Shown here one piece after another: positions 35,996-44,923 of a stretch of 64,000 nt of DNA; the stretch's first letter is position 1, and each line of letters starts with the position of its first letter. The stretch covers positions 1 through 64,000 of the forward strand of contig PHCV01000001.1 of the NCBI GenBank assembly GCA_002842395.1. Reading direction: 5' to 3'. Below the pieces are notes generated by a model. The model searched no databases, was not told the origin of the DNA, and was given only the letters and a program-made list of their open reading frames with translations. This stretch comes from Betaproteobacteria bacterium HGW-Betaproteobacteria-11 (lineage in GTDB: Bacteria > Pseudomonadota > Gammaproteobacteria > Burkholderiales > Rhodocyclaceae). Both the position numbers and the translations under genes were made by a program.

Positions 35996-36568
35996 TCAGC
36001 CGAGTCGGGCCAGGCGTTTTTCCAATCGGGCCAGATCGTCACGCAATACGTCGACATGGCCTGAAAAGTCGGCGATGGCGCTACGGCGCGCGATCAGCGG
36101 CAGCTCCTCGGTAAAATATTCAGCCAGATTTTCCTCCAGGCTCCGCGCGATCCGCCGTTGTTCGGCGGCCAGCAGATGCACACCGCTGACCAGCCGGTGC
36201 GCGGCAATGTCACCCAGCCAGCGCGAAAGGTCTTCCTCCGCGTCCCAGCGCAAATTACGCAATACCTCGCTCAATGCCTGGGCGAAATCAGCCGATCCAT
36301 CGAGCCGGGCGGCACGCATCAGCGTGTCGCTCCCCTGCAAGGCGAGCAAAGGAGCGGTGGCGGGCAAGGAAATCACGACTTCCGGCGGGGAATCGGGGGG
36401 TGCCGCCGCGATGGTTCCGCTTTCGGTGATGCAGAATGCAGCGACCATGAACGGGAATTTGATCTGCGCGCCATGGTCGGCAAACGGAATCAGCCTGGCG
36501 CGCGCCCAGGCGGCCTGACCGAGCAGATGATTGATGGCGACGAGGACAGGCGCGGGCAGGGACTGCAT
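35996..36568 (-). CDS. ubiJ: Ubiquinone biosynthesis accessory factor UbiJ (SCP2 domain)
   Basis: Lipid-binding scaffold of the ubiquinone biosynthesis metabolon. 190 residues: an SCP2-like N-terminal half and a C-terminal charged helix (VDVLRDDLARLEKRLARLG), as in UbiJ/YigP. It lies on the same strand as ubiE with one gene between. A dispersed 26-bp motif near residue 165 codes RRSAIADF. ubiB, the usual next gene, is not present here. Confidence 0.85.
   Translation of the reverse strand: MQSLPAPVLVAINHLLGQAAWARARLIPFADHGAQIKFPFMVAAFCITESGTIAAAPPDSPPEVVISLPATAPLLALQGSDTLMRAARLDGSADFAQALSEVLRNLRWDAEEDLSRWLGDIAAHRLVSGVHLLAAEQRRIARSLEENLAEYFTEELPLIARRSAIADFSGHVDVLRDDLARLEKRLARLG
36062..36088 (+). 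repeat. Dispersed 26-bp motif, copy 8 (inside ubiJ)
   Basis: CTGAAAAGTCGGCGATGGCG then CTACGGCG. Read on the other strand by ubiJ as RRSAIADF. Confidence 0.7.
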
Positions 36569-36576
36569 GTGGCGAA

Positions 36577-37497
36577 TCAGGGCTGCTGAATGCCGGCGAC
36601 CAGCCAGCCGTGGCTGCCATCCACGGGCTTGACCAGATGCCAGACCTCGGCGAAATTCTCCGCGGCGGCATTCGCCGCTTCACGCAACTGTCCGGAAAAA
36701 TGCACACTGGCGACGTAACGATCGGCGACGGTAGACAGATCGAGCAAGCGGGCATCAATCTGCATGACATCGGTCTGTTGCGGCAATTTGCCGCGTTCCT
36801 GATATTGCAACTGAATTTCGGCGGCGACCTCCGGCGTGGTGAACTGGCGAATGTCTTCCATGTTGCCTGCGTCATTGGCGGCCTGCAGGCGCACGAAATT
36901 GAGTTTCGCCTGACGCAGAAAACCTTCGCTGTCGAAATCGGCAGGCATGCCTTCTTCCGCGCTGTTCTGGATGGGCGAGCGTTCGCCGGCGGGTTGTGAA
37001 CCGGCCGCAATCGCCGTCTCGCCAGCGCCGAGTTTTTCAGATGGATAGGGCGACGGTTGAAACCGCGATAACCCATCGGCAGTGGCAAGCTGCATGCCGG
37101 GAGCGGCTTCGCGTTTCCGCAACAGCAGACGGAGAACGAACATCACGGCCATGACGGCCAGAGCGATCAGCAGGAAGTCAGCCATCGCTTCGCCCAGGCC
37201 GAAATGGGACAGCAGGGCCGCCAGCCCGACCCCGGCAGCGAGGCCGGCCAGCGGCCCGAGCCAGCGGCTCATGCCGCCGGGTTGGGGTGCCAGCGGGGCA
37301 GGATTGGCGGCTTGGCCGGGCTTGGTGTTCTGTATCGGCGCTGCGGGACGGGGAGCGGTTGCCTGACGATTGATGACCGAAGAGTCGCGGCTCATGCCGA
37401 ATGAACGGGCACCACCCAGCCGGCGGGCCTCGGCATCCGTAACCAGCAAGGTGGAACAGACAACTAGCGCAGCAGTCAGCAGCAAAAATGGTTTCAT
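36577..37497 (-). CDS. Tim44-like domain membrane protein
   Basis: About 306 residues. N-terminal signal peptide (PFLLLTAALVVCSTLLV, ending AEA), a Pro/Ala-rich linker, two hydrophobic segments (about 80-125, GGMSRWLGPLAGLAAGVGL then FLLIALAVMAVMFVL), a linker and a C-terminal Tim44-like domain (about 170-305, NMEDIRQFTTPEVAAEIQ). Tim44-like proteins beside ubiE are common in betaproteobacteria; function is unknown. Start ATG 37497; an ATG three codons upstream is possible. The linker before the Tim44 domain carries a dispersed 26-bp motif read EKLGAGETAI. Confidence 0.85.
   Translation of the reverse strand: MKPFLLLTAALVVCSTLLVTDAEARRLGGARSFGMSRDSSVINRQATAPRPAAPIQNTKPGQAANPAPLAPQPGGMSRWLGPLAGLAAGVGLAALLSHFGLGEAMADFLLIALAVMAVMFVLRLLLRKREAAPGMQLATADGLSRFQPSPYPSEKLGAGETAIAAGSQPAGERSPIQNSAEEGMPADFDSEGFLRQAKLNFVRLQAANDAGNMEDIRQFTTPEVAAEIQLQYQERGKLPQQTDVMQIDARLLDLSTVADRYVASVHFSGQLREAANAAAENFAEVWHLVKPVDGSHGWLVAGIQQP
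37012..37040 (-). repeat. Dispersed 26-bp motif, copy 9 (inside Tim44-like gene)
   Basis: On the - strand: CTGAAAAACTCGGCGCTGGC then GAGACGGCG; gene reads it as EKLGAGETA. Very close to consensus and in a linker. Confidence 0.8.
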
Positions 37498-37517
37498 GGA
37501 ATTCAAGTCAGAAAAAT

Positions 37518-38249
37518 CTACAGCTTATACCCGCGATGCACGGCCACCACGCCCGCGCTCAGGTTGAAAACATCGACACGCTCCAGTCCGGCATTCTCCA
37601 TCATGGCCTTGAGCGTGGCCTGGTCCGGGTGCATGCGGATCGACTCGGCAAGATAGCGGTACGACTCGGCGTCGCCGGCGATTTTTTCGCCAAGCCAGGG
37701 CAGCAACTTGAATGAATAGAGGTCGTACGCTTTTTCCAGAGGTTTCCAGACCCTGGAAAATTCAAGTACCAAAAGCCGTCCGCCGGGGCGCAGCACGCGC
37801 CGCATTTCGGCCAGCGCCTGCTCTTTATGGGTCATGTTGCGCAGACCGAAGGCGACGGTGACGATGTCGAAATAGTTGTCGGGAAAAGGCAGTTTCTCGG
37901 CATCGCACTGGGCGACCGGGGTCAGCACGCCTTCATCGAGCAGGCGATCGCGGCCGACACCGAGCATGGCATTGTTGATATCGGTCAGCCAGACCTCGCC
38001 GCGCGGGCCGACGCGAGGCGCGAAAGCCGAGGAAAGATCGGCCGTCCCGCCGGCGACATCCAGCACCCGTTCGCCGGGACGCGGTGCGGCGAGTTCGATG
38101 GTGAATTTCTTCCACAGTCGATGGAGGCCGGCCGACATCAGGTCGTTCATCACATCGTATTTTTGCGCGACCGAGGAAAACACGCCGGCGACCCGCCGCG
38201 CCTTTTCGCGCTCATCGACCTTCTGAAAGCCAAAATGTGTCTCGGCCAT
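37518..38249 (-). CDS. ubiE: Ubiquinone/menaquinone C-methyltransferase UbiE
   Basis: SAM-dependent C-methylation in ubiquinone synthesis. Start ATG 38249 ([20 protein letters not shown]), overlapping the DUF971 stop by one base. SAM motif [34 protein letters not shown] and FSRVWKPL are UbiE signatures. 243 residues. Confidence 0.96.
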   Translation of the reverse strand: MAETHFGFQKVDEREKARRVAGVFSSVAQKYDVMNDLMSAGLHRLWKKFTIELAAPRPGERVLDVAGGTADLSSAFAPRVGPRGEVWLTDINNAMLGVGRDRLLDEGVLTPVAQCDAEKLPFPDNYFDIVTVAFGLRNMTHKEQALAEMRRVLRPGGRLLVLEFSRVWKPLEKAYDLYSFKLLPWLGEKIAGDAESYRYLAESIRMHPDQATLKAMMENAGLERVDVFNLSAGVVAVHRGYKL

Positions 38250-38665
38250 CAATGACTCCCACAACCTGTTTTGGGTGGAGGCGAGGTGGAATCGATGTCG
38301 CGGCTGGAACCCGTTGCCTCGAGTTGTGCCAGATAATCCACCCACAGCGACTCCTGGTTCTTGCCCAGGTAGTACAGCACATCCCACGAAAAGATCCCGC
38401 TGTTGTGGCCGTCGGAAAAGGTTGGCTGGATCCCATAATTGCCTACCGGATCGAGCGCCGTGATCTCGATCTGGCGCTTGCCGGTTTGCAGTTTTTCCTG
38501 CCCCGGCCCGTGGCCGCGAACTTCGGCCGAAGGGCTATAGACGCGAAGGAGCTCGGCAGGGAGCTGGAAATGGCTGCCGTCGGCGAAGGCGATCTCCAGC
38601 AGGCACGATTTTTTGTGCAGGGTGATTTCGGTGGGGAGCGGGGTGGTGGAATCAAGACCAGGCAT
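38249..38665 (-). CDS. DUF971 (gamma-butyrobetaine hydroxylase-like N-domain) protein
   Basis: A 138-residue small protein, DUF971 family: [34 protein letters not shown] and [12 protein letters not shown] are the family blocks. It often precedes ubiE and has been linked to iron-sulfur or quinone metabolism; I cannot assign a reaction. Start ATG 38665; GTG 38683 possible. Confidence 0.88.
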   Translation of the reverse strand: MPGLDSTTPLPTEITLHKKSCLLEIAFADGSHFQLPAELLRVYSPSAEVRGHGPGQEKLQTGKRQIEITALDPVGNYGIQPTFSDGHNSGIFSWDVLYYLGKNQESLWVDYLAQLEATGSSRDIDSTSPPPKTGCGSH

Positions 38666-38734
38666 GGTGTCGCAGTGGCTCACGGAACGGGAGGCTATGA
38701 TAACGCACGGAGACGTCGCGCAGTGCCGCAGTCA

Positions 38735-38768
38735 CTGTCACCGAAACGTCATCATGCTGCAATAGACT
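38735..38768 (+). promoter_or_regulatory. Putative Pho box and -10 of phoB
   Basis: CTGTCAC, four bases, ACGTCAT, ten bases, then TAGACT. Compared with the E. coli Pho box (two CTGTCAT-like heptamers 11 bp apart, ending 10 bp before the -10), the first heptamer matches fully and the second five of seven. The -10 is 30 bp before the ATG of phoB. Suggests autoregulation. Confidence 0.65.
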
Positions 38769-38797
38769 GGCATTTTCAACATCCGCGAAGAGGTTTC

Positions 38798-39484
38798 ATG
38801 GCCGCAACCATCCTGGTCGTCGAAGACGAGACAGCGATTCAGTCGCTGATCGAAATCAATCTGCGCCGCGCCGGCCACGAAGTTGTCCTGGCCGCCGACG
38901 TCGAATCCGCCCGCCGCCTGGTGGCGGCGGCCCTGCCCGATCTGATCCTGCTCGACTGGATGCTGCCGGGGATGAGCGGGATCGATTTTGCCCGCCAGTT
39001 GCGGCGCGATGCGCGCACCAAGATGCTGCCTGTCATCATGCTCACGGCGCGCGCCGAGGAACGCGACAAGGTCGAAGGGCTCGATGTCGGTGCCGACGAC
39101 TACATCACCAAGCCGTTCAGCCCGCGCGAGCTGGTGGCGCGGATCAAGGCCGTGCTGCGCCGTCACGCGCCGCAGGTCACCGAGGACGCCGTCGAGTTGG
39201 GAGGGCTCAAGCTCGATCCGGTCAGCCATCGTGTCCTCGCCGGCGAGGAGGATGTGGCGCTCGGGCCGACCGAATTCCGCCTGTTGCATTTCCTGATGAC
39301 CCACCCCGATCGGGTCTATAGCCGCACACAACTGCTCGACCAGGTCTGGGGCGATCATGTCTTCGTCGAGGAGCGCACGGTCGATGTGCATATCCGCCGC
39401 TTGCGCGCGGCGCTCGAAGCGAGCGGGCAGGATGCCCTGATCCAGACCGTGCGCGGCAGCGGTTACCGGATTTCGGCGGGATGA
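38798..39484 (+). CDS. phoB: Phosphate-regulon response regulator PhoB
   Basis: OmpR-family response regulator. Receiver domain with VVEDE, phosphorylated Asp in [10 protein letters not shown], and Lys in [16 protein letters not shown]-terminal winged helix (about 130-228) with [21 protein letters not shown]-type recognition region. 228 residues. An ATG further upstream in the same frame gives an unlikely long leader. Coupled to phoR by ATGA. Confidence 0.92.
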   Translation: MAATILVVEDETAIQSLIEINLRRAGHEVVLAADVESARRLVAAALPDLILLDWMLPGMSGIDFARQLRRDARTKMLPVIMLTARAEERDKVEGLDVGADDYITKPFSPRELVARIKAVLRRHAPQVTEDAVELGGLKLDPVSHRVLAGEEDVALGPTEFRLLHFLMTHPDRVYSRTQLLDQVWGDHVFVEERTVDVHIRRLRAALEASGQDALIQTVRGSGYRISAG

Positions 39485-40830
39485 TGGTCATCTGGATCGA
39501 ATTGCTGGTCATCCTGGGTTTGACCGGCAGCGCGGCATTGATCGGCTATCTGGCCAATGGAGACGATGGCGCCGTCTTCATGGTGGTTTGTGCGCTGGGC
39601 ATCTACATATTGCGTAACGCGTTCTGGATGGCCAAGATTCTGCGCTGGGCAGGTTCGCCACTGGATGCGCCGGCGCCGAGCGCGCGCGGCAGCTGGGCGG
39701 AATTGTTCGACGTGCTGTACCGGCGGGAACGCCGGGTGTCGGAGCAGGGGGTCGTCGCCAGCGAAGAACTGGACCGGCTGCGGCGGGCCGCCGAGGCGTT
39801 GCCCGAAGGCGTGTTGATCATCGACGGCCATCGTGCCGTGGAATGGATGAATTACGAAGCGGAGGCCTGCCTGGGCCTGCGGGCGAACGTAGATACCGGG
39901 CACAGCATCACGCAACTGCTGCGCGAGCCGCAGTTCCTCGCCTACCTGAACAGCTCGCCGCGCCAGTATGCGCCGCTGGTGCTGCAACTCCAGCGCCGTC
40001 CCGGCCGCAGCCTGCAGGTGCAGGCCGTGCCCTTCGCCGGTGGCCGCACCCTGCTGATGGTGCGCGACATCACCCAGCTGGAAAAACTTGCCACCATGCG
40101 CCGCGACTTCGTCGCCAATGTGTCGCATGAACTGAAAACCCCGCTGACCGTGGTCCTCGGCTTTATCGAAACCGCGAGCGATGTGCTGGCCGAGGGTGCG
40201 GTAGACGAGGCGATTCGCTACCTGGAGACCGCCAGCGAGCAGGCCCGGCGCATGCAGCATCTGGTCGATGACCTGCTGATGCTCTCCTCGCTGGAGACCG
40301 ATGCCCTGCCGCAGGAAGAGGACATCGACATGGCCGCCCTGCTCACCGAGTTGCAGATCGAGGCCGCCGCGCTCTCTGCGGGACGACACCGGATTGACAC
40401 GCGCAGCGAGGGCGCGATGCGGCTGCGTGGCAGCCCACGCGAGATTCATTCAGCATTCGGCAACCTGTTCAGCAATGCCGTGCGCTACACCCCGGCCGGT
40501 GGCCACATCGAAGTGACATGGACGACCGATGCCCACGGCGCCAGCTTTGCGATCAGCGACAGCGGGCCGGGAATTGCCGCCGAACATCTGCCGCGGCTGA
40601 CCGAACGCTTTTATCGTGTCGATCGCGGCCGCTCGCGCGAGCTGGGCGGCACCGGGTTGGGCCTGGCCATTGTCAAGCATGTGCTGGAGCGGCATCAGGG
40701 CCGGCTCGAGATCGAAAGCGAAATCGGCCGGGGCTCCATCTTCCGCGCCCGTTTTCCGGCAGAGCGCCTGGTTGGCAAAGGCGAGACCGACACGAAGTCG
40801 GCCAGGTCGATAATGATTAAAGCGGTGTAG
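39481..40830 (+). CDS. phoR: Phosphate-regulon sensor kinase PhoR
   Basis: 449-residue membrane histidine kinase. Two N-terminal helices ([19 protein letters not shown], then about 37-55), a DUF3329-like/PAS region (about 95-200), the H box [18 protein letters not shown] (His near 216), and a HATPase domain with [20 protein letters not shown] and [18 protein letters not shown]. Adjacent phoB makes the assignment firm. Its 3' end overlaps the convergent hemerythrin gene by 14 bp. Confidence 0.92.
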   Translation: MMVIWIELLVILGLTGSAALIGYLANGDDGAVFMVVCALGIYILRNAFWMAKILRWAGSPLDAPAPSARGSWAELFDVLYRRERRVSEQGVVASEELDRLRRAAEALPEGVLIIDGHRAVEWMNYEAEACLGLRANVDTGHSITQLLREPQFLAYLNSSPRQYAPLVLQLQRRPGRSLQVQAVPFAGGRTLLMVRDITQLEKLATMRRDFVANVSHELKTPLTVVLGFIETASDVLAEGAVDEAIRYLETASEQARRMQHLVDDLLMLSSLETDALPQEEDIDMAALLTELQIEAAALSAGRHRIDTRSEGAMRLRGSPREIHSAFGNLFSNAVRYTPAGGHIEVTWTTDAHGASFAISDSGPGIAAEHLPRLTERFYRVDRGRSRELGGTGLGLAIVKHVLERHQGRLEIESEIGRGSIFRARFPAERLVGKGETDTKSARSIMIKAV

Positions 40831-41368
40831 TGCGCCGGCGAGCGGTCATCGCCTGGCTCAAGCGGGCAGTATCGTCGTCGCCAAGCAGGCGGGCCGCCAT
40901 GGGCAGGAGTTCCTGGTTCTCGCGGACGATGTGCGTCCGGTAGGCGGCCGCAAAGGCAGCGACCGTGGCCGCCAGTTGGTCGACATTCGGCGCTTCCCCA
41001 GCACCGACTTTTTCCAAAAATGGAGCGAGTTGCCGCCAGTGCGCGGCGAGCGCGATGTGCTCGGCAACCAGGCCATCCAGCAGTGCACGCAGGCAGATCG
41101 CATCGGAGCAGGCCACGGCTTCGAGCAGGGCCGGAAACAGATCGGTTTCCTCGTCGGCGTGATGGTCGAGCGCCGCGGTGGTGAAATAACGGATCACGCC
41201 CGCAGCCGCGGTGCGCGCGGCCTCGTCGGCACCGGCGGTCGCCAGGTGCGCGGCCAGCCGTTCGAGGGTGGCGCACTGGCGCTCGATCCGTTCATGACAG
41301 GCGGCCAGAACCTCCAGCGGCTGATCCATGGCGGCGGCCGGCGCGGGAAAGCCGGGGAAGGTACTCAT
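40817..41368 (-). CDS. Hemerythrin-like cation-binding protein
   Basis: 183 residues, helical, with histidines and glutamates placed as in HHE domains: LAACHERIERQC, ALDHHADEETDLFPALLE, LVAEHIALAAHW and THIVRENQELLPMA. Likely binds a di-iron centre and may sense or handle oxygen, NO or iron. Coupled (ATGA) to the upstream PAS gene. The loop FLEKVGAGEAPNVDQ contains a dispersed 26-bp motif. Confidence 0.85.
   Translation of the reverse strand: MSTFPGFPAPAAAMDQPLEVLAACHERIERQCATLERLAAHLATAGADEAARTAAAGVIRYFTTAALDHHADEETDLFPALLEAVACSDAICLRALLDGLVAEHIALAAHWRQLAPFLEKVGAGEAPNVDQLAATVAAFAAAYRTHIVRENQELLPMAARLLGDDDTARLSQAMTARRRTTPL
40990..41014 (-). repeat. Dispersed 26-bp motif, copy 10 (inside hemerythrin gene)
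   Basis: On the - strand GGAAAAAGTCGGTGCTGGGG then AAGCGCCG; two core differences. Read as EKVGAGEAP, the same frame as in the Tim44 gene. Confidence 0.6.
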
Positions 41369-41769
41369 GGCTGTTTGTCCCGGCGCTCGCGCGTTGCCAG
41401 TGCGCGGGCGGTGACGTCGCGGCCGATGGCGACGACGCCCTGGATGGCGCCATCCTTGGCCGGCACCAGGCCGAAGGCAATTTCGAGATAGAGGGCGTGG
41501 CCATCCTTATGCACGGCACGGGTGGTGAGCGCCGCGCCGCCCAGTCGCGCCTGACCGCTGTCCACCGCGCGGCGGAAGCCGGCGTGGTGGGCCGCGCGCA
41601 GATGCTCGGGGATGATGCGGGTGAGCGCGTTGCCCAGCATTTCGTCACGACGGTAGCCGAACACGGCTTCGGCGCGTTGGTTCCAGAAGCGGATGATTTC
41701 ATCCCGATCGACAAAGATGATAACGTCCGGTGCATGATCGGACAGGGCTTCGAAGAGGGCAGCGTCCAT
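41365..41769 (-). CDS. Stand-alone PAS domain protein
   Basis: 134 residues comprising a single PAS domain (FEALSDHAPDVIIFVDRDEI, FWNQRAEAVFGYRRDEMLG, LTTRAVHKDGHALYLEIAFG, GVVAIGRDVTARALA). No output domain; a sensory or adaptor role is likely. Its stop overlaps the hemerythrin start, so the two products are made together. Cofactor cannot be judged. Confidence 0.83.
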   Translation of the reverse strand: MDAALFEALSDHAPDVIIFVDRDEIIRFWNQRAEAVFGYRRDEMLGNALTRIIPEHLRAAHHAGFRRAVDSGQARLGGAALTTRAVHKDGHALYLEIAFGLVPAKDGAIQGVVAIGRDVTARALATRERRDKQP

Positions 41770-41835
41770 TGTCGGATGATGTTAGCGTGAAATACAAAAC
41801 AAGTGCGCCCTGTGATATTCGGTCGGCTTTGCACT

Positions 41836-41919
41836 TCCTTCGGTCGCAGCGAGCCAATCAGGAACCCCCCGTGAGGGGGGCGAAGGGGGGCGGGAGTTCA
41901 AGAATGGGCTGACTTTCAG
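41836..41919 (-). repeat. GC-rich dispersed repeat, copy 2
   Basis: On the - strand: TGAAAGTCAGC head, C-rich tract, hairpin CCCCCC-TCAC-GGGGGG, tail CTCGCTGCGACCG. Same order as the copy at 3250-3335. Lies in the 229-bp gap between the PAS gene and the porin; no gene seen in the gap. Confidence 0.5.
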
Positions 41920-41945
41920 AAAAGTCGGTGCTGGCGGCACGGTGG
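41918..41945 (+). repeat. Dispersed 26-bp motif, copy 11 (PAS-porin intergenic)
   Basis: CAGAAAAGTCGGTGCTGGCG then GCACGGTG, directly joined to the GC-rich repeat copy 2. Confidence 0.65.
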
Positions 41946-41949
41946 ACAA

Positions 41950-41978
41950 AAAAACGCCCCGAACTGCGGGGCGTTTTT
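41950..41978 (-). terminator. Intrinsic terminator downstream of porin
   Basis: Stem CGCCCCG/CGGGGCG with A- and T-runs on both sides, just after the porin stop on the - strand. Confidence 0.88.
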
Positions 41979-41998
41979 TGATGCTTGAACTGAAAAAA

Positions 41999-43165
41999 TC
42001 AGAAGGTATGGTTCAGACCGATCGACAGGCCGGAGAGCTTGACTCCGCTGCCGGCGATGCCCGTCTTGCCATCGCCGAAATCGAAGCCCTTGCCGCCAGC
42101 CACCGCGCTGGTGCGATCGTCGTTCTTCAGGTAGGCGTAGTGCGCCAGCAGCGTGGTGCGCTTGGACAGGCTGTGCTCGTAACCGAGCACCCAGAACTTG
42201 GCGCCGGTCTTGGACAGGTCGGCCCCGCCCAGGTTACCGGAGAGGTCGTTGGCCTTGTAGTACTGGGCGAGCAGCTTGCCGTTCGGCGTCACCTTGTAGG
42301 TGCCGCCGAGACCCCAGACGTTCTGCTTGAGATCGCCGGTGCTGCCGTTAGCCTTGGTGCGGGTGTAGATGGCGCGAACGCTGGCATCACCGAAGGTGTA
42401 CATGCCGCCGAGGCGGGTTTCGGTGGCATCTTCCTGGTTGCCCAGGTTAAACGTAGGCTTATAGGCCGCGCTAGTGATTGGATCAACGACAGCCGGGTCA
42501 TTCTTCTCTTTCAGCTTGCCATGCGCGAGGCCAAGGAACACCGGACCGTTGTTATAGGTGAGGCCAAGCTCGAGCAGCGAGGTATTGAGACCGGGTGATG
42601 CGGAAACCTTGTTCTCGTTCGCCTGGTATTGCAGCGTGGCTTCGAAGCCGGAGAAGTTGGGCGAGATATAGGCGATCGAGTTGGCATAACGGTCGTCGAA
42701 ATACTTGCCGCGGCCACCCAGCTTGCCGAGCAGGGCCGAGTTTTCGCCGACGCCGTCGCTGTGGATGACGACATCGAGCTTGCCGGCGAGTTCGCGGTTC
42801 GGGCCGCTGAAATAACCCAACTTGACCGCGCCGAACTCGCTCTTGATCCCGACGAAACTGTCACGGGCCGAGGCGAACAGCGAGCCACCGGCGCCGTTAT
42901 CGAGGCTGACCGCCGTTTCGTACTGGAAAAAAGCGCTCATGCCGTTGCCCAGTGATTCGGTACCCTTGAAGCCGAGGCGCGAACCGTTCGATTGGACCCG
43001 GTTGTAGTCGGGTGCGCCACGCGTGGTTCCCGTCGGGCCGCTGGTGCTGATGAAGTCGAAGGTGGCGTCGGCCAGGCCGTACACCGTGACGTTCGATTGC
43101 GCGAAGGCCGCGCCGGAAATTCCGGCGAGGCTGCCGATGGCAAGCGCGATAAGTTTTTTCTGCAT
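41999..43165 (-). CDS. Gram-negative porin (OmpC/Omp32-type)
   Basis: 388 residues. Signal peptide KKLIALAIGSLAGISGAAFA cleaved before QSNVTVYGLADATFDF, then antiparallel beta strands typical of betaproteobacterial 16-strand porins, ending GLSIGLNHTF with the C-terminal Phe needed for outer-membrane assembly. Start ATG 43165. Upstream lie three 11-bp-spaced heptamers and a -10, so PhoB control is plausible, in keeping with phoBR next door. Confidence 0.93.
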   Translation of the reverse strand: MQKKLIALAIGSLAGISGAAFAQSNVTVYGLADATFDFISTSGPTGTTRGAPDYNRVQSNGSRLGFKGTESLGNGMSAFFQYETAVSLDNGAGGSLFASARDSFVGIKSEFGAVKLGYFSGPNRELAGKLDVVIHSDGVGENSALLGKLGGRGKYFDDRYANSIAYISPNFSGFEATLQYQANENKVSASPGLNTSLLELGLTYNNGPVFLGLAHGKLKEKNDPAVVDPITSAAYKPTFNLGNQEDATETRLGGMYTFGDASVRAIYTRTKANGSTGDLKQNVWGLGGTYKVTPNGKLLAQYYKANDLSGNLGGADLSKTGAKFWVLGYEHSLSKRTTLLAHYAYLKNDDRTSAVAGGKGFDFGDGKTGIAGSGVKLSGLSIGLNHTF

Positions 43166-43238
43166 GGTAAACCCCTGAAAGTTGGAAAATGCCACGGGCA
43201 AATGCTTCACGTGATCGGCCTCTGCCACGGCAAACAGG

Positions 43239-43283
43239 AGTTTAGGGAGCGTTTGTTACGGCTTTGTCACGGAAATGTGACAT
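43239..43283 (-). promoter_or_regulatory. Putative Pho-box-like triple repeat and -10 of porin
   Basis: On the - strand: ATGTCAC, CCGTGAC and CCGTAAC, each four bases apart, then ten bases and TAAACT. The spacing is exactly that of PhoB promoters; the sequence match to CTGTCAT is partial in the second and third heptamers. Confidence 0.5.
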
Positions 43284-43288
43284 GGGGA

Positions 43289-44923
43289 CTACATTCGCGG
43301 CGGGCTACTTTTTTCGTAGCTGCAGTACTCGAACTCGCTACCGCGATCGAGCAGGTGGGTGAGCCGGATGCGCCCCGCACTGTGCACCATGACCTCGATT
43401 TCGCGGCCCAGGCGGAAACTGCCGACCGGCAGGATGATGTCGTGCTTCCTCTTCTCACCTTCCATGACGGCAAGCAGCAGACACGGCTGCCAGGGGCCGG
43501 TTTCCGGGTCGAGCAGGCGGGCGGCCACGGGATGTGCGGCAGCCTGGAACAGCTTGACCCTAAATTGCATGGTTTTGTCATCAGCGGCCAGCACCCAGCG
43601 CACGGCGCCGACCGTGAATTCCGCTGCCGGCGGGTGGCGCACGGCGATCAGCATGCCGGCGCCGATGCGGGTGCTGCCCCCGAGCGGGCGGGTGAGACGC
43701 ATACCACCGCTGGATGCATCGGCCAGGCGACTGTCGACGACCAGCTCGCCGTGTTCCAGCGGGACGTCTTCCGCCGCTTCATTTACCTGCGTGTGACGGC
43801 GCCCGCCGAAGGTCTCCAGCTCCTCGCGCTGGCGGCGCAAGCTGGCGTCATCCTGGGTCGGTGGCTGGAACAGACGCCGGCCGGAGAGCTGGAAATGCAC
43901 GTTGTCGAGGCCGACGACGAACTCGCAAGCGGCCTGCTGCGGGTCTTGCAGGCCCTGGCGGTTTTGTTCGCGGGGCACGCCACCGCGGCACCAGCGCAGC
44001 AGCAGGCGGTGCAACAACTCGCCGGCGGCCGGCTGGGTGACATCGTCGCCCAGTTGCAGGTCGGCGGGCGCGCGCCCCTTGCCCAGCAGTTCGATGCGGG
44101 TATTGATGCTGCGCCGCAGCTCGGTGGTATCGAGCCAGCGGCCGTCGCTGGTCTTGCGTGGCAGGTAGCCGGCCGGCTGGTCAGAGGCCAGGTCGACCCA
44201 GAGCGGGTGGGCGTGCGTGCGAATGTCTTCCGGCGGCGCCGTGAGCAAGGCGAGCTTGCTGCCCCAGCGCCGTGCCCAGCGCGCCACCCAGGCCATGTAA
44301 CGGGTCGGCAGTTCGAAAGGGCTGGCGGTATGCAGCAGATGGCATTCGGCAAAGGCCGCCAGCGGACTGACGGCCAGGCTGCCGTGGCGCAAGGGATCGT
44401 TGACCGGGACGGTCGCCAGGGCGGAGGCTTCGATACGCATGAAAATCTGGTTGAGCTGACGCCAGTAGATTGCCGGCGGCAGCTGCTGGGCGCAGAGCAG
44501 CGTGTATTGCCAGTCGGCGAGCAGCGCCAGCACGCGTTGCGCGATGGCGGCGGCTTGGGTGGCGGGCAGGGATTCGCTGTCGGCCAGACAGTGCAGATGG
44601 TTGGTCAGCCACGCCTGCCAGAGTGCCTGGGTGCTTTCCAGCGCGGCTTTTTCCGGTGGCGTCAGCGGCAGCGCCCGTGCGGCGAAGCGCTGCGTCATGT
44701 CGTCCTGGATGGCGAGCAGTGGACCGCGCAAGACTTCGAGAATGGCCCAGCGTTCCCCGGCGCCCAGGGTATGGCGCGCCAGCAGGGTGAGCTGGGTTTG
44801 CAGCTCGGCCTGGGCCTGTTGCGGATTGGCCGCAGGCAGACGGGTCAGCCAGTCCCCGGTGGCGCGCAACGAGCTCAGTGCGGGGGGATTCGTGGTGCCG
44901 GTGTCGGGCCGATCGAAATTCAT
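43289..44923 (-). CDS. Conserved hypothetical protein, possible C-terminal PilZ-like domain
   Basis: 544 residues, soluble, no signal peptide or membrane helix. The N-terminal two thirds are helical and unrecognised. The C-terminal region from about 400 (GGMRLTRPLGGSTRIGAGML, FTVGAVRWVLAADDKTMQF) has the strand pattern of a PilZ-like beta barrel, but I do not see a clean RxxxR c-di-GMP motif. Start ATG 44923; it overlaps the HIT gene's stop by ATGG. Function unknown. Confidence 0.65.
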   Translation of the reverse strand: MNFDRPDTGTTNPPALSSLRATGDWLTRLPAANPQQAQAELQTQLTLLARHTLGAGERWAILEVLRGPLLAIQDDMTQRFAARALPLTPPEKAALESTQALWQAWLTNHLHCLADSESLPATQAAAIAQRVLALLADWQYTLLCAQQLPPAIYWRQLNQIFMRIEASALATVPVNDPLRHGSLAVSPLAAFAECHLLHTASPFELPTRYMAWVARWARRWGSKLALLTAPPEDIRTHAHPLWVDLASDQPAGYLPRKTSDGRWLDTTELRRSINTRIELLGKGRAPADLQLGDDVTQPAAGELLHRLLLRWCRGGVPREQNRQGLQDPQQAACEFVVGLDNVHFQLSGRRLFQPPTQDDASLRRQREELETFGGRRHTQVNEAAEDVPLEHGELVVDSRLADASSGGMRLTRPLGGSTRIGAGMLIAVRHPPAAEFTVGAVRWVLAADDKTMQFRVKLFQAAAHPVAARLLDPETGPWQPCLLLAVMEGEKRKHDIILPVGSFRLGREIEVMVHSAGRIRLTHLLDRGSEFEYCSYEKSSPPRM

